A DNA stretch of 64,000 bases from Rheinheimera hassiensis (GCF_022436675.1 NZ_JAKUJZ010000004.1:124001-188000), one strand, 5' to 3'. Positions 15,653 through 24,315 are shown, numbered from the stretch's first letter. The notes: generated by a model not told the origin, from the sequence alone. Numbers and translations: made by a program.

Positions 15653-16582
15653 CTATGGGCGCGCAGCGGTGCTACCCAGCAAAAATATCAGTGGCAGGTG
15701 CAAACGCTCTGCCCAGGCGTTTTCGCTGTGTTCGGCGCCGTCAAAGCGCAGTGTCTGCCAGTTGGTATTGTTGTAACCTTTGCTGGCAATAATGGCATCG
15801 GCCTGAGCCTGCAGCGGCGGGTACCAGGCATCCAGCGTAGCGGTGCCGTAGTCAAAATACAGTTTGTGCTTACCGGCCTCGGGTAATGTGTTGCGCATAT
15901 AGGCAAAAAACTCTGCCGGTACCGGGTTGTCCTGCTGCTCAAAACTGCCGGGCCAATGGGTAGATAAACAGGCTGCACCGCCAAATACCTGTGGGTATTC
16001 GCTAATGGCATACAGCGAAATTAACCCGCCCATGCTGGAGCCCATAACAAACGTATTGGCGGCATCGGTATGCACGGCATAACGGCTGTCGATATAGGGT
16101 TTTAGCTCCTGCACCAAAAACTTAAGATAGTTGTCTGAGTACACCGGCTGGCTAAACAACGGGGCTTGCTGCGCCGGGTTATTGTGATACAACGCCTGCT
16201 GTTGCTCAGCACTTAAAGCCATAAACGGTTGCTGCGGAAAATATTCACTGTGGCGGTGCGGGCCGGCGTTAAATATACCGACCACAATAAAAGGCCGGGT
16301 TTTACCCTCTGCCATCAACCTGGCGGCGGCTTCATCTACCCGCCATTCCTGCTGGTTCCAGCTATTGCTGCCGTCAAACAGCATCTGGCCGTCATGCATA
16401 TATACTACGGCGTACTTTTTCTTGCCGTTGTAGCCTTCTGGCAGCCAGATATCAATATGGCGTGGCGGTACAAACTCAGAATGAAAATTTTCCAGCCGCT
16501 CAATACTGCCCGAACTGACTTTGGGTAGTTTGGCAAAAGCAGAGCAACTTAAAATAAATAATAACAGGACAAGAAGTTTCAC
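15653..16582 (-). CDS. Secreted alpha/beta-hydrolase, esterase D / Fes-IroE-like
   Basis: A 309-residue exported esterase of the putative-esterase family (esterase D, siderophore esterases, feruloyl and acetyl esterases). Residues 1-17 are a signal peptide (MKLLVLLLFILSCSAFA). The core shows IDIWLPEGYNGKKKYAVVYMHDGQ, the nucleophile elbow GSSMGG with Ser183, and a late His in GAEHSENAW (about 287). It converges on the second TonB receptor. Two substrates fit: an ester siderophore brought in by the receptor, or an ester-linked sugar or aromatic group. The sequence alone does not separate these. A weak case for cooperation with the receptor rests on adjacency only. Confidence 0.82.
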   Translation of the reverse strand: MKLLVLLLFILSCSAFAKLPKVSSGSIERLENFHSEFVPPRHIDIWLPEGYNGKKKYAVVYMHDGQMLFDGSNSWNQQEWRVDEAAARLMAEGKTRPFIVVGIFNAGPHRHSEYFPQQPFMALSAEQQQALYHNNPAQQAPLFSQPVYSDNYLKFLVQELKPYIDSRYAVHTDAANTFVMGSSMGGLISLYAISEYPQVFGGAACLSTHWPGSFEQQDNPVPAEFFAYMRNTLPEAGKHKLYFDYGTATLDAWYPPLQAQADAIIASKGYNNTNWQTLRFDGAEHSENAWAERLHLPLIFLLGSTAARP

Positions 16583-16673
16583 GACGGCAAAGCGCTCAGC
16601 GGCTGAAGGTGAATTATTTTAGCCCAAAGCTACAAAACAACCTACAGCTGAACATAAGGCAATAAAGAAATAT

Positions 16674-16694
16674 GGCCCGGCGCCTTGCCGGGCC
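16674..16694 (-). terminator. Rho-independent terminator of the FMN reductase gene
   Basis: Perfect 8-bp stem GGCCCGGC (16674-16681) and GCCGGGCC (16687-16694) with a 5-base loop. Read on the minus strand it is followed by ATATTTCTTTATT, a T-rich tail, 9 bases after the FMN reductase stop codon. Confidence 0.8.
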
Positions 16695-16702
16695 CGGGCA
16701 GA

Positions 16703-17248
16703 TTAACACGCCAGTTGTTGCTGCCATTTGGCTAGGGCGTCCAGTTGCTTACGCACCATGCCCTGTATTTTTTCATCGGTCAGGTTGCCGCTGTCGTCAA
16801 AGCTGCCGGTAAAGGCATTAGCGAAAACTTCGGGTTGGTTTAACGGATGTAAATTGACAAACACACATACCTGACGCAGGTGGTATTGCGCCCGACTGGT
16901 GCCCATACCGCCGCCGGAGCCCATAATAGCCACTGGTTTGCCACTTAACAGCTGGTTGTCTGGCTCGCGCGAGGCCCAGTCAATGGCATTTTTCAGCGCC
17001 GGAGCCAGCGAGTAGTTGTATTCCGGGCAGCCAAACAGCAGGGCATCAGCTTCGCCGATTTGTTTTAACAGCTGTTTTACTGCGGCGGGTTTTTCTGCCA
17101 GATCGCTATTATAAAAGGGCACTTCCAGTAAGTCGGCCAGATGAATTTTCATGCCGTCAGGCGCGTGCGCCTGGGCATAACGCAACAGCCCGCGGTTAGT
17201 GGATTTCGCCCGTAAACTGCCGCAAATGGCCAGCACATTAATACTCAT
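16703..17248 (-). CDS. NADPH-dependent FMN reductase (ChrR/azoreductase-like)
   Basis: A 181-residue flavodoxin-like oxidoreductase. The phosphate-binding loop of the FMN site is ICGSLRAKSTNRGLL (residues 8-22), and PEYNYSLAPALKNAIDWAS (about 76-94) is the second family signature. Members reduce FMN, quinones or chromate using NAD(P)H. It is divergent from a pirin gene across 178 bases; both are commonly linked with redox or electrophile stress. The ATG at 17248 is preceded on the coding strand by AGCTGAT, a modest ribosome site. Confidence 0.9.
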   Translation of the reverse strand: MSINVLAICGSLRAKSTNRGLLRYAQAHAPDGMKIHLADLLEVPFYNSDLAEKPAAVKQLLKQIGEADALLFGCPEYNYSLAPALKNAIDWASREPDNQLLSGKPVAIMGSGGGMGTSRAQYHLRQVCVFVNLHPLNQPEVFANAFTGSFDDSGNLTDEKIQGMVRKQLDALAKWQQQLAC

Positions 17249-17426
17249 AATCAGCTCCGTAAGTAGGTGTTTTCGTAATGTAGCTCAACGTTAGTGTAGC
17301 TTATGGTGGCATTGCCGGGCTTTAGTTCAAAAAAACTGAATAGTGAGTCCAAATTATTCCGCTTTTGTCGCCAGGGTGCCGGCGCTAAGCTAGACCCAAC
17401 TAAAGACCTAAGCGGGAGACAAGACA

Positions 17427-18116
17427 ATGTTTGATATACGTTACGCAGCAGATCGCGGTAAAGCCGATTTTGGCTGGTTACAAAGCCAACATACGTTTTC
17501 GTTTGGCAGTTACTATGATCCGGCGCAGATGGGTTTTTCGGCGCTACGGGTAATTAACGACGACCGGGTGGCGCCCGGTGCCGGGTTTGACACCCATGGC
17601 CATAAAGATATGGAAATTCTCAGCCTGGTGCTGACAGGCCAGATTGCGCATAAAGATTCGGCCGGTAATACCGAAGTATTGCCCGCAGGCGAGTTTCAGC
17701 TGATGAGCGCCGGTAAAGGTATTTACCATAGCGAGTTTAATGCCAGTAAGCACGACGAGCTGACCTTTTTGCAAATATGGCTGCAGCCAAACCAGTTTGG
17801 CGGCGAGCCGGGTTATCAGCAAAAAGACTTTGGCCAGAAGCCGGGTTTAACGCTGATATTATCGCCGGATGGCCGTGAGGGCAGTTTAACCGTGCTGCAG
17901 GACGCATTGTTGTATCAGCTGATGTTGCCAACAGCGGCACAGCAACAGCTGGATATTGCGTCTGGGCGCAAAGTGTATATTCACCTGATAACCGGTGAGC
18001 TGGATATTGCCGGGCATAAACTGCAACGCGGTGACGGTATAAAGATCAGTGAGCAAACTGCGCTGCAACTTACTGCCAGCACCGCTGCCAAAGCATTGAT
18101 TTTTGACCTGCCTTAA
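17427..18116 (+). CDS. Pirin-family bicupin protein
   Basis: A 229-residue bicupin. The N-terminal cupin holds the pirin metal ligands His57, His59, His101 and Glu103 (THGHKDME and GIYHSEF), the same positions as in E. coli YhhW, which acts as a quercetin dioxygenase in vitro. The C-terminal cupin (LLYQLMLPTAAQQQLDIASGRKVYIHLITGEL) lacks ligands, as usual. The start is ATG 17427 after GGGAGACA. It is divergently paired with the FMN reductase gene. The physiological substrate is unknown. Confidence 0.92.
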   Translation: MFDIRYAADRGKADFGWLQSQHTFSFGSYYDPAQMGFSALRVINDDRVAPGAGFDTHGHKDMEILSLVLTGQIAHKDSAGNTEVLPAGEFQLMSAGKGIYHSEFNASKHDELTFLQIWLQPNQFGGEPGYQQKDFGQKPGLTLILSPDGREGSLTVLQDALLYQLMLPTAAQQQLDIASGRKVYIHLITGELDIAGHKLQRGDGIKISEQTALQLTASTAAKALIFDLP

Positions 18117-18142
18117 TCCGTTAGTGTTTTAACCACCCGCCA

Positions 18143-18178
18143 GGCTTGCTCATTGTTTTATTCTGCAGTGAGCAAGCC
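18143..18178. terminator. Perfect 10-bp stem-loop after the pirin gene
   Basis: GGCTTGCTCA (18143-18152) and TGAGCAAGCC (18169-18178) pair perfectly around a 16-base loop. It lies 27 bases after the pirin stop and is followed by ATTTAATGTT, so it may serve as a terminator despite the poor T-run. Confidence 0.5.
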
Positions 18179-18183
18179 ATTTA

Positions 18184-18212
18184 ATGTTATTGTTAGCCTC
18201 TAACAATAACAT
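18184..18212. promoter_or_regulatory. Perfect 13-bp inverted repeat upstream of the NlpE-like gene
   Basis: ATGTTATTGTTAG (18184-18196) and CTAACAATAACAT (18200-18212) are exact complements around CCT. The AT-rich arms suit an operator or a hairpin. It lies 147 bases upstream of the NlpE-like ATG and directly after another perfect stem-loop. Confidence 0.5.
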
Positions 18213-18358
18213 GATGATGCATATCCCTTTTGTGTTGATTATTCAGCCGCTATAAAGCCTGAGCAGTGCAATATCAGGTTTTTGTACTGGTAAAGCGCTG
18301 TTGATTAGCTAAGTTATATGCTGGCGGTCAACATTGCATAACACATTAGGAACACATA

Positions 18359-18832
18359 ATGTTAAAGCAGAGTTTGACTAAAAGTTTAACTAAAGGTTTG
18401 GCGGTAATGGCCGCAATAATGCTGGTTGCCGGTTGTGACAACGTAGCTAACAAAGCAGTAAACAACGAACCCTCGCAAAGTGTAATACAACAGGCCGATA
18501 CTACACACAATGCGCGTACCAGCCTGGATTGGGCGGGTACTTATCAGGGCATGTTGCCCTGCGCTGACTGCGAAGCCATTAATACCACGGTAACGTTAAA
18601 TGCCGATGGCAGCTATCAGCTGGAACGGGTGTATGTAGGCAAATCTGCACAGGTATTTACCGAACAGGGAATATTTAACTGGAGTGATATCGGTAGCACC
18701 ATTTTGTTGGAAGCTGAGCAGCCAGTACAGTTTTTTGTTGAGGAAAATCAGCTGTTTATGCTTGATAAGCAAGGAAAGCGCATTGAGGGTGATTTAGCGG
18801 CACGCTATCGCCTGCAGAAATTAACGGAGTAA
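18359..18832 (+). CDS. NlpE-like outer-membrane lipoprotein
   Basis: A 157-residue lipoprotein. The signal ends in the lipobox VAGC with Cys26. The core WAGTYQGMLPCADCEAINTTVTLNADGSYQL matches the NlpE N-terminal domain (copper resistance/adhesion sensor), including the CxxC pair in PCADC. E. coli NlpE has a second C-terminal domain and signals to CpxA; here only the N-terminal domain is present, as in many NlpE-N proteins. It is followed after three bases by a periplasmic binding protein gene, so the two are probably cotranscribed. Whether it has a stress-signalling role here is unknown. Confidence 0.87.
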   Translation: MLKQSLTKSLTKGLAVMAAIMLVAGCDNVANKAVNNEPSQSVIQQADTTHNARTSLDWAGTYQGMLPCADCEAINTTVTLNADGSYQLERVYVGKSAQVFTEQGIFNWSDIGSTILLEAEQPVQFFVEENQLFMLDKQGKRIEGDLAARYRLQKLTE

Positions 18833-18835
18833 AGA

Positions 18836-19573
18836 ATGAAGTTTGGGCTGTTATTACTGTTTGCAGTATTAAGTATTGAAGTGGCAATAGCACAGCCAAA
18901 GACAGGAAAACTGATTATTCATCACCCTCAGTTTCCACCTTTTATTTATCTTAACGGGCGCTCAGAGCAGGTAAGCGGTATTTTGCCTGAGTTGTTCGAG
19001 CCTTTCTTCCGCCAGCAGAAAATAACCAGCCGCTATGTTTTTAATAACCCACTGCGCGCCGAGCAGGCGCTGTATCAGGGCGATATTGACGCGATGTTTG
19101 TTAACCCTGCCTGGCTAAGCCAGCCAGATGCATTGATATTTTCAGCTGCGGTACTTAGTTACGACGATTACCTGTTTAGTTTAAACCCTGAAGATGCGGT
19201 AATGGATTTAACTACGGCACGCCAACTGCGGATTTGTACCCGTGAGCATTATATATACCCTGAGCTTGAGCCGTATTTCAGTCAGCAGGGCTTTATCAGG
19301 GTAGATGCTTCCAGCCAGGAAGCGCAGCTAAAGATGTTGCTGAATGAACGTTGTGACTTAGCCTATATGAACGACATTATTGCGCGCTGGCTAATGCAGC
19401 AACAGTTGCAGCAAACCACGCTATACCCGTTAGAGCAGGCCGTTGCCAAAGCCAGTATAAGTTTGTGCCTGCACCCTAAATGGCGGGCGTTATTACCGGC
19501 GCTGAATCAGTTTATTTTGCAGCAACAGCAAAGCGGCGCGGTGCAACAAGCGGTATTGCATCATCTTAATTAA
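18836..19573 (+). CDS. Periplasmic solute-binding protein, family 3-like
   Basis: A 245-residue exported protein with a signal peptide ending at AIAQ (about residue 20). The fold resembles family 3 amino-acid binding proteins: LIIHHPQFPPFIYLNGRSEQVSGILPELFEPFF at the start, then GDIDAMFVNPAWLSQ and CDLAYMNDIIARWLM. No ABC permease or ATPase gene is nearby, so it is an orphan; in Alteromonadales such proteins are abundant and their roles are mostly unknown. The start follows the NlpE-like stop by three bases with GGAG in the end of that gene. It converges on the namZ operon. Confidence 0.75.
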   Translation: MKFGLLLLFAVLSIEVAIAQPKTGKLIIHHPQFPPFIYLNGRSEQVSGILPELFEPFFRQQKITSRYVFNNPLRAEQALYQGDIDAMFVNPAWLSQPDALIFSAAVLSYDDYLFSLNPEDAVMDLTTARQLRICTREHYIYPELEPYFSQQGFIRVDASSQEAQLKMLLNERCDLAYMNDIIARWLMQQQLQQTTLYPLEQAVAKASISLCLHPKWRALLPALNQFILQQQQSGAVQQAVLHHLN

Positions 19574-19576
19574 GGC

Positions 19577-20761
19577 TTATGGATACAGTAAATAAGGCTG
19601 GCGTTGCTGTTTAAACTGCTGCAATGCGCTTTGCCAGCTGGCGCGAATTTGCTGTTCGGTTTGCCCCTGTTCAATTTGCAGACGCAACTGATCAGTGCCG
19701 GCCAGTTTGTCCATAAAGCTGGCCGAGGTAAAAAACACCTCATCGTGCTGTTTAAATAGCGCATACCATTGCAGCAGATACTGTAAGTTCAGGCCTTGTG
19801 CTTTGGCCTGACGTAAATCTTCGCCTAGCAGAACTTTATCCATCAACGGTGGTGTTAACGCGGCACCGGGCGTGGATACCGGCATAAACTGAAAGCCGGA
19901 CGGGCCAAATTTGTCATAACCAATTACCTGAAATGGAAATTCAGTACCCCGGCCGATGCTCAGTGGCGTGGCTTCAAAAAAGCCCAGTGATGGATACAGC
20001 GCTATGGCCTGATCATTGGGCAGGTTCGGGCTGGGTTTTACCGGTAACGAATAAGGTTGGCTGCGCTGATAACCGCTTAGTGGCACCACATGCAGTTGCA
20101 GTTTGTCGGCGTTAGCAATCCAGCGCTCGCCTTTAATCATTTGTGCCAGCTCGGCCACTGTCATACCGTGCAGTAGCGGAATAGCGTGCATACCAACAAA
20201 AGACTGAAAGGCGCTGTCCAGCACCGGGCCGTCTACATAAGCGCCGTTCGGGTTTGGCCGGTCCAGCACCAGCATGGCGACGTTGTATTCAGCTGCGGCC
20301 TCCATCATATAGTGCATAGAACTGATATAGGTGTAGTAGCGCACACCGACATCCTGAATATCAAAAATAATGATATCCAGCTCCTGCATCTGCTGGGCTG
20401 ACGGCTGCTTGCTGGCGCCGTACAACGACAGCAGCGGTAAACCGGTTTTGCTGTCGGTACTGTTTTTTACACTGGCACCGGCGTCATAATCACCGCGAAA
20501 GCCATGCTCAGGCGCAAAAATACTGACAATATTCACCTTGTTTGCCAGCAGTACATCAACCAGATGTTGCCCGCCAACCAGCGATGTTTGGTTTACCAGC
20601 ACGCCAACGCGTTTGCCCTGCAGCAGCGGCAAGTACTGTTGCAACTGCTCGGCGCCGGTTTGTAGCTCAGCTTCAGCCTGCGGCTGGGTGCCAGAGCGTT
20701 CTGTATCTGGCTGGCAGGCCAGCAGACAGCAGCTTAGCAGCAGTAACAGTAGCGGTTTCAT
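19577..20761 (-). CDS. namZ: Exo-beta-N-acetylmuramidase NamZ (DUF1343, GH171), lipoprotein
   Basis: A 394-residue protein of the DUF1343 family, now known as NamZ, which removes MurNAc from the non-reducing end of peptidoglycan fragments. The N-terminus MKPLLLLLLSCCLLACQ has a lipobox with Cys16, so it is probably anchored in the envelope. Family motifs include VGVLVNQTS, IFAPEHGFRGDYDAG, DIQDVGVRYYTYISSM, LDRPNPNG and NLPNDQAIALYPSLGFFEATPLSIGRGTEFPFQVIG. It is the last gene of an operon with a symporter, a kinase and MurQ, overlapping murQ by four bases (ATGA), so free MurNAc released outside can be imported and degraded. Confidence 0.92.
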   Translation of the reverse strand: MKPLLLLLLSCCLLACQPDTERSGTQPQAEAELQTGAEQLQQYLPLLQGKRVGVLVNQTSLVGGQHLVDVLLANKVNIVSIFAPEHGFRGDYDAGASVKNSTDSKTGLPLLSLYGASKQPSAQQMQELDIIIFDIQDVGVRYYTYISSMHYMMEAAAEYNVAMLVLDRPNPNGAYVDGPVLDSAFQSFVGMHAIPLLHGMTVAELAQMIKGERWIANADKLQLHVVPLSGYQRSQPYSLPVKPSPNLPNDQAIALYPSLGFFEATPLSIGRGTEFPFQVIGYDKFGPSGFQFMPVSTPGAALTPPLMDKVLLGEDLRQAKAQGLNLQYLLQWYALFKQHDEVFFTSASFMDKLAGTDQLRLQIEQGQTEQQIRASWQSALQQFKQQRQPYLLYP

Positions 20762-21693
20762 TGTGCTGTACCTTGCTGCAGTACTTTACGGATAAAGCCA
20801 TGTTGTTGCTGCAATTGCTGGCGGCAGTGTTCAATGTTCTGGCCGCTGAGAATATGCAGAATAGCCAGTTTGGCGCTCATGTCGGCGGCTTTTAACGCTT
20901 CGCGTGCAATTTCTGGTGCGCAGTCGGTGGCCTGCATAACTATACGTACTGCGCGCGCCACCAGCTTTTCATTGCTGGCGTGTAAATCTACCATCAGGTT
21001 TTGATACACCTTGCCGCTGCGGATCATCGCTGTGGTGGTGAGCATATTTAAAATCAGCTTTTGTGCCGTGCCGGCTTTCATCCGGGTAGAGCCGGTTACC
21101 ACTTCCGGCCCGACCACAGCACCAATGCCGATATCTGCCGCGCTTAGCACCGGTGCATTGGCGTTGCAGCTGATGGCGGCGGTAAAACAGCCGATACTAC
21201 GGGCATAGGCCAGGCCGCCCAGCACATAAGGCGTGCGGCCGCTGGCCGCAATACCGACCAGAATATCGTTGGGCTGCAGCTTTATACCTTGTAAATCTTC
21301 TACGGCCAGCTGCGGGTTATCTTCCGCACCTTCTACCGCTTTGTATACGGCGCCATTACCTCCGGCAATTAACGCGATTACCTGAGTTGAAGGTACGCTG
21401 TAGGTTGGCGGGCATTCTACGGCATCAAGAATGCCCAACCGGCCACTGGTGCCTGCACCCAGATACACCAGACGGCCACCGGCATCAAAGGCCTCTACAA
21501 TGCGATCGGCCACTGCTGCAACCTGTTCGAGGCAGCTGGCAATACTTTGCGCTACAGTTTGATCTTCAGCGTTAATACGTTTTACGATTTCCAGGCTCGA
21601 CAACAAATCGATATCCCAACTGTCGGGATTGCGTGCTTCTGAGCTCATGGCATCCAGCTGTTGTAGTAAAGAGTCCTGTTGGTTATTTGTCAT
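20758..21693 (-). CDS. murQ: N-acetylmuramic acid 6-phosphate etherase MurQ
   Basis: A 311-residue cytoplasmic lyase that splits MurNAc-6-phosphate into GlcNAc-6-phosphate and D-lactate. The SIS-type sugar-phosphate site is LGAGTSGRLGILDAVECPPTY (about 77-97, with the family's catalytic Glu in VECPP), and GSTRMKAGTAQK (about 180-191) and ALKAADMSAKLAILHILSG close the fold. Length is normal. It overlaps the kinase gene upstream by 11 bases and namZ downstream by 4. The kinase provides its substrate, since no MurP phosphotransferase component is present. Confidence 0.96.
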   Translation of the reverse strand: MTNNQQDSLLQQLDAMSSEARNPDSWDIDLLSSLEIVKRINAEDQTVAQSIASCLEQVAAVADRIVEAFDAGGRLVYLGAGTSGRLGILDAVECPPTYSVPSTQVIALIAGGNGAVYKAVEGAEDNPQLAVEDLQGIKLQPNDILVGIAASGRTPYVLGGLAYARSIGCFTAAISCNANAPVLSAADIGIGAVVGPEVVTGSTRMKAGTAQKLILNMLTTTAMIRSGKVYQNLMVDLHASNEKLVARAVRIVMQATDCAPEIAREALKAADMSAKLAILHILSGQNIEHCRQQLQQQHGFIRKVLQQGTAQ

Positions 21694-22573
21694 CGCCGTT
21701 TCCTGAAAGGGGTAAAGAGTTTGTCAGTTGTGTTGCAAGAATATAGGCACCATCCAGTGCGCTACCCTGTGCCGCTTGTAGCAAAGCGCGGCACTCGGTA
21801 CTTAGCAGCGGGGCAGTAATATCAGCCAGGCCGCCTAACAGTACTACCGGCAGTTCAAATTGCTCGCGGGCGCTCCACAGCAGTTGGTGCACCGCTGCAC
21901 TGTGGCGTTGTAATAGCGTGTCGGCAATGTCACAGCGCCCCGCATAATTAAACACCAGTGGCGCCAAAGCCGCATAATCATTCGGGCTGGCGGTTTTCAG
22001 CCAGGGCAGTAACACCGTGGCATCGCCGCCAATTTGTTGTGCCACGGCCTGTAATAACGGGCTGTTAATACCGGCGAGGCTGTCTACCTGCCATAGCAGT
22101 TCGCGTACCGCCTGCTTACCTAACCAGGCGCCACCACCTTCATCGCCAATATTAAAGCCCCAGCCGCCGACCTGTTGCTCAGCGCCGTCTGCCAGCAGGC
22201 GCATAGCAACTGAGCCGGTGCCGAGCGCAACTACCAGCACCGGCCGGCCCAGATTAGCGCCATACAATGAGGTTTTAGCATCGGTGGTGAGCAAAAAACG
22301 CGCATAATGCCGGGCCAGCTGTTGGCAAGCTTGCTGATGTTGCTGCGGGTTGCCGGCACCAGCAAGCCCCATTACTGCCACTACTTGCTGGCTGCTTACA
22401 CCGGCTTGCAGGCACAGGCTGGCACTGAGTAAATTAATATTACTTAGCGCCAGCGAAAAATCATTTGTCAGTGAGGCCGGGCCGGCCTGCTGTTGCCAGT
22501 GCTGGCCGGTGCTGGTATTGGTCAGGCGGGCCAGCGTTTTACTGCCGCCACCATCAACTGCCAAAATCCACAT
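21683..22573 (-). CDS. BadF/BadG-family amino-sugar kinase (MurNAc/GlcNAc kinase)
   Basis: A 296-residue ATPase of the BadF/BadG/BcrA group, which includes GlcNAc kinase and the MurNAc/GlcNAc kinase MurK. The phosphate-1 motif is VDGGGSKT (residues 6-13) and phosphate-2 is ALGTGSVAM (about 116-124), with a glycine-rich GWGFNIGDEGGGAWLG sugar loop. Position between the symporter and MurQ suggests it makes MurNAc-6-phosphate from imported MurNAc. The start ATG shares one base with the symporter stop (TAATG). A second, more distant kinase of this family lies at 41472. Confidence 0.88.
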   Translation of the reverse strand: MWILAVDGGGSKTLARLTNTSTGQHWQQQAGPASLTNDFSLALSNINLLSASLCLQAGVSSQQVVAVMGLAGAGNPQQHQQACQQLARHYARFLLTTDAKTSLYGANLGRPVLVVALGTGSVAMRLLADGAEQQVGGWGFNIGDEGGGAWLGKQAVRELLWQVDSLAGINSPLLQAVAQQIGGDATVLLPWLKTASPNDYAALAPLVFNYAGRCDIADTLLQRHSAAVHQLLWSAREQFELPVVLLGGLADITAPLLSTECRALLQAAQGSALDGAYILATQLTNSLPLSGNGDDK

Positions 22574-24144
22574 TAATTAACTCCTTCCATGGCAGTGTGC
22601 TGCCTAACCGGTTTGCCGGCCAGGCACACCAGTGTTGCCACCAGAGTGCCGATACACAGCTGCCAGGTAAAACCTAAGTCGAGTGCCGCCAGTTGCGGGC
22701 TAAGTTGGTGCAGAATATAAGGTTGCAGTAGCAGGGTCACGCAAAATCCGCTTAACAGTGCCGCGGTAACAGAGTAGCGGTTGCCGCGTTTGCTGAATAA
22801 TGCAGTAAAAAACACCCCCAGCAAACCGCTGTAAGAAAACACCATTACGCTAAGTGCAAACGCCAGCAAAGGCATATCCGAATACTGCTGCCAGTAAAAA
22901 CACAGAATAGCCATGGCCGACAGCGTAATAGCGGTAAACAACATACCCAACTGGCCAGCGCGGACAAAGTGCCGATCCTCTGTTGCCGGCTGGCGCTTTA
23001 ACCGCCAGGGTTTATACATATCGGCTACCAGCACAGAGGACATAGAATTTAAACCCGAGGTAATAGTGGATAACGCTGCTGCTATTACGCCAACCACTAC
23101 CAGGCCGCGCAGGCCCGATGGCATTTCATTTAATACGTAGTACATAAATACCGTGACTTTTTCACCGCCGAAACTGTCGGCAAAGCCCTGTGCCGGCTGG
23201 TATAAATCTGGCCGTTGATAAAAGATATACAACAAAAAGCCAATCAGGATAAACACCAGCATAGTGGGGATCACCATCAGTGCTGAGCTTAGCAATGCTC
23301 TGGCACCGGCTTTACTGTCTTTGCAGGTAAGCACGCGTTGCGTCATATCCTGATCTAAGCCAAAAGCGGCAATATTCAGCAAAATAAAACCGGTTAATGC
23401 CGACCACATATTAAATACCCCGTCAGAGCTGACATCAAACCGCCAGTCGAACAGTAATAATTTAGAGGGGCCGCCCTCTGCCGGTGAGCTCAGTGCCTGT
23501 ATCAGCGTGGGTAAATCCAACCCCAGGCTGTGATACAGGTAGCCCAGCACCAGCAACGCTGCCAGCACATAAACGCCGCATTGTAGCGCATCGGTATAAA
23601 TAACCGAGCGGATACCACCGGCAACGGTACAGGCCAGGCCGATTATGGCCAGCAACACTACAGCCGCCAGCACACTGCTGGCCTGAATATCATTAAACAG
23701 CAACATGGCTACCGCTATAGCCGCCATGTAGAGCCGCGCACCGCTGGCGAATACCCGGCCAAATAAATACATTTTACCAGCATGATCTTTGGCACTGGCA
23801 CCAAAGCGTTGTTCCAGCAGTTCATATACCGTGGTGACCTTAAGCTGGTAATAGCGCGGCAGTAAAAATTTAATCACGATAAAGGTGGCAATAAGGGCAC
23901 CAATATTAGTGGCGATATAGCTCAAGTTACCACGAAAGCCCATGTCAGGGCCGCCAAGAAAGGTGGCTGCTGATTGCGAAGTGGCCAGCACCGACACCGC
24001 CACCACCCATACTGGCATACTGTTAGCTGCTAAAAAGTAGTCATTACTGTTGCCGGCCTTACGCCGGTTTACATACCAGCCCGTCAGTGCCAGTATGGCG
24101 AAGTAGCCAAAAAATACCGTCCAGTCCAGTAATGTCAGTTGCAT
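22573..24144 (-). CDS. Sodium:solute symporter (SSS family), probable MurNAc importer
   Basis: A 523-residue inner-membrane protein with about 13-14 hydrophobic segments. SSS motifs include GWYVNRRKAGNSNDYFLAANSMPVWVVAVSVLATSQSAATFLG, GGIRSVIYTDALQCGVYV and ITSGLNSMSSVLVADMYKPW. SSS carriers couple sodium to uptake of sugars, sialic acid or amino acids. Being first in an operon of kinase, MurQ and NamZ, it most likely imports unphosphorylated MurNAc, replacing the PTS route of E. coli; this is inferred from context. The divergent spacer to the GH3 gene holds an inverted repeat. Confidence 0.88.
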   Translation of the reverse strand: MQLTLLDWTVFFGYFAILALTGWYVNRRKAGNSNDYFLAANSMPVWVVAVSVLATSQSAATFLGGPDMGFRGNLSYIATNIGALIATFIVIKFLLPRYYQLKVTTVYELLEQRFGASAKDHAGKMYLFGRVFASGARLYMAAIAVAMLLFNDIQASSVLAAVVLLAIIGLACTVAGGIRSVIYTDALQCGVYVLAALLVLGYLYHSLGLDLPTLIQALSSPAEGGPSKLLLFDWRFDVSSDGVFNMWSALTGFILLNIAAFGLDQDMTQRVLTCKDSKAGARALLSSALMVIPTMLVFILIGFLLYIFYQRPDLYQPAQGFADSFGGEKVTVFMYYVLNEMPSGLRGLVVVGVIAAALSTITSGLNSMSSVLVADMYKPWRLKRQPATEDRHFVRAGQLGMLFTAITLSAMAILCFYWQQYSDMPLLAFALSVMVFSYSGLLGVFFTALFSKRGNRYSVTAALLSGFCVTLLLQPYILHQLSPQLAALDLGFTWQLCIGTLVATLVCLAGKPVRQHTAMEGVN

Positions 24145-24207
24145 GCGCGGCTCTTAACAGTGAAAAAGTACTTAACCATACCATAATGTATAGTAGGTGG
24201 GTAAAGT

Positions 24208-24234
24208 ATTCATTTAAATTTTACTTGAATGAAT
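24208..24234. promoter_or_regulatory. Inverted repeat, candidate operator of the amino-sugar divergon
   Basis: ATTCATT (24208-24214) and AATGAAT (24228-24234) face each other across 13 bases; extending inward, ATTCATTTAA and TTGAATGAAT match at nine of ten positions. It is in the 171-base spacer between the symporter and GH3 start codons, where a shared regulator could act on both. Confidence 0.5.
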
Positions 24235-24315
24235 AATTTATTTTTGTTGTACTGCCTGCAGCTTTTGCCAAAATAACAGGATACCGCCGTGGTTGTTTTA
24301 TCTCTTGGGAACTCT

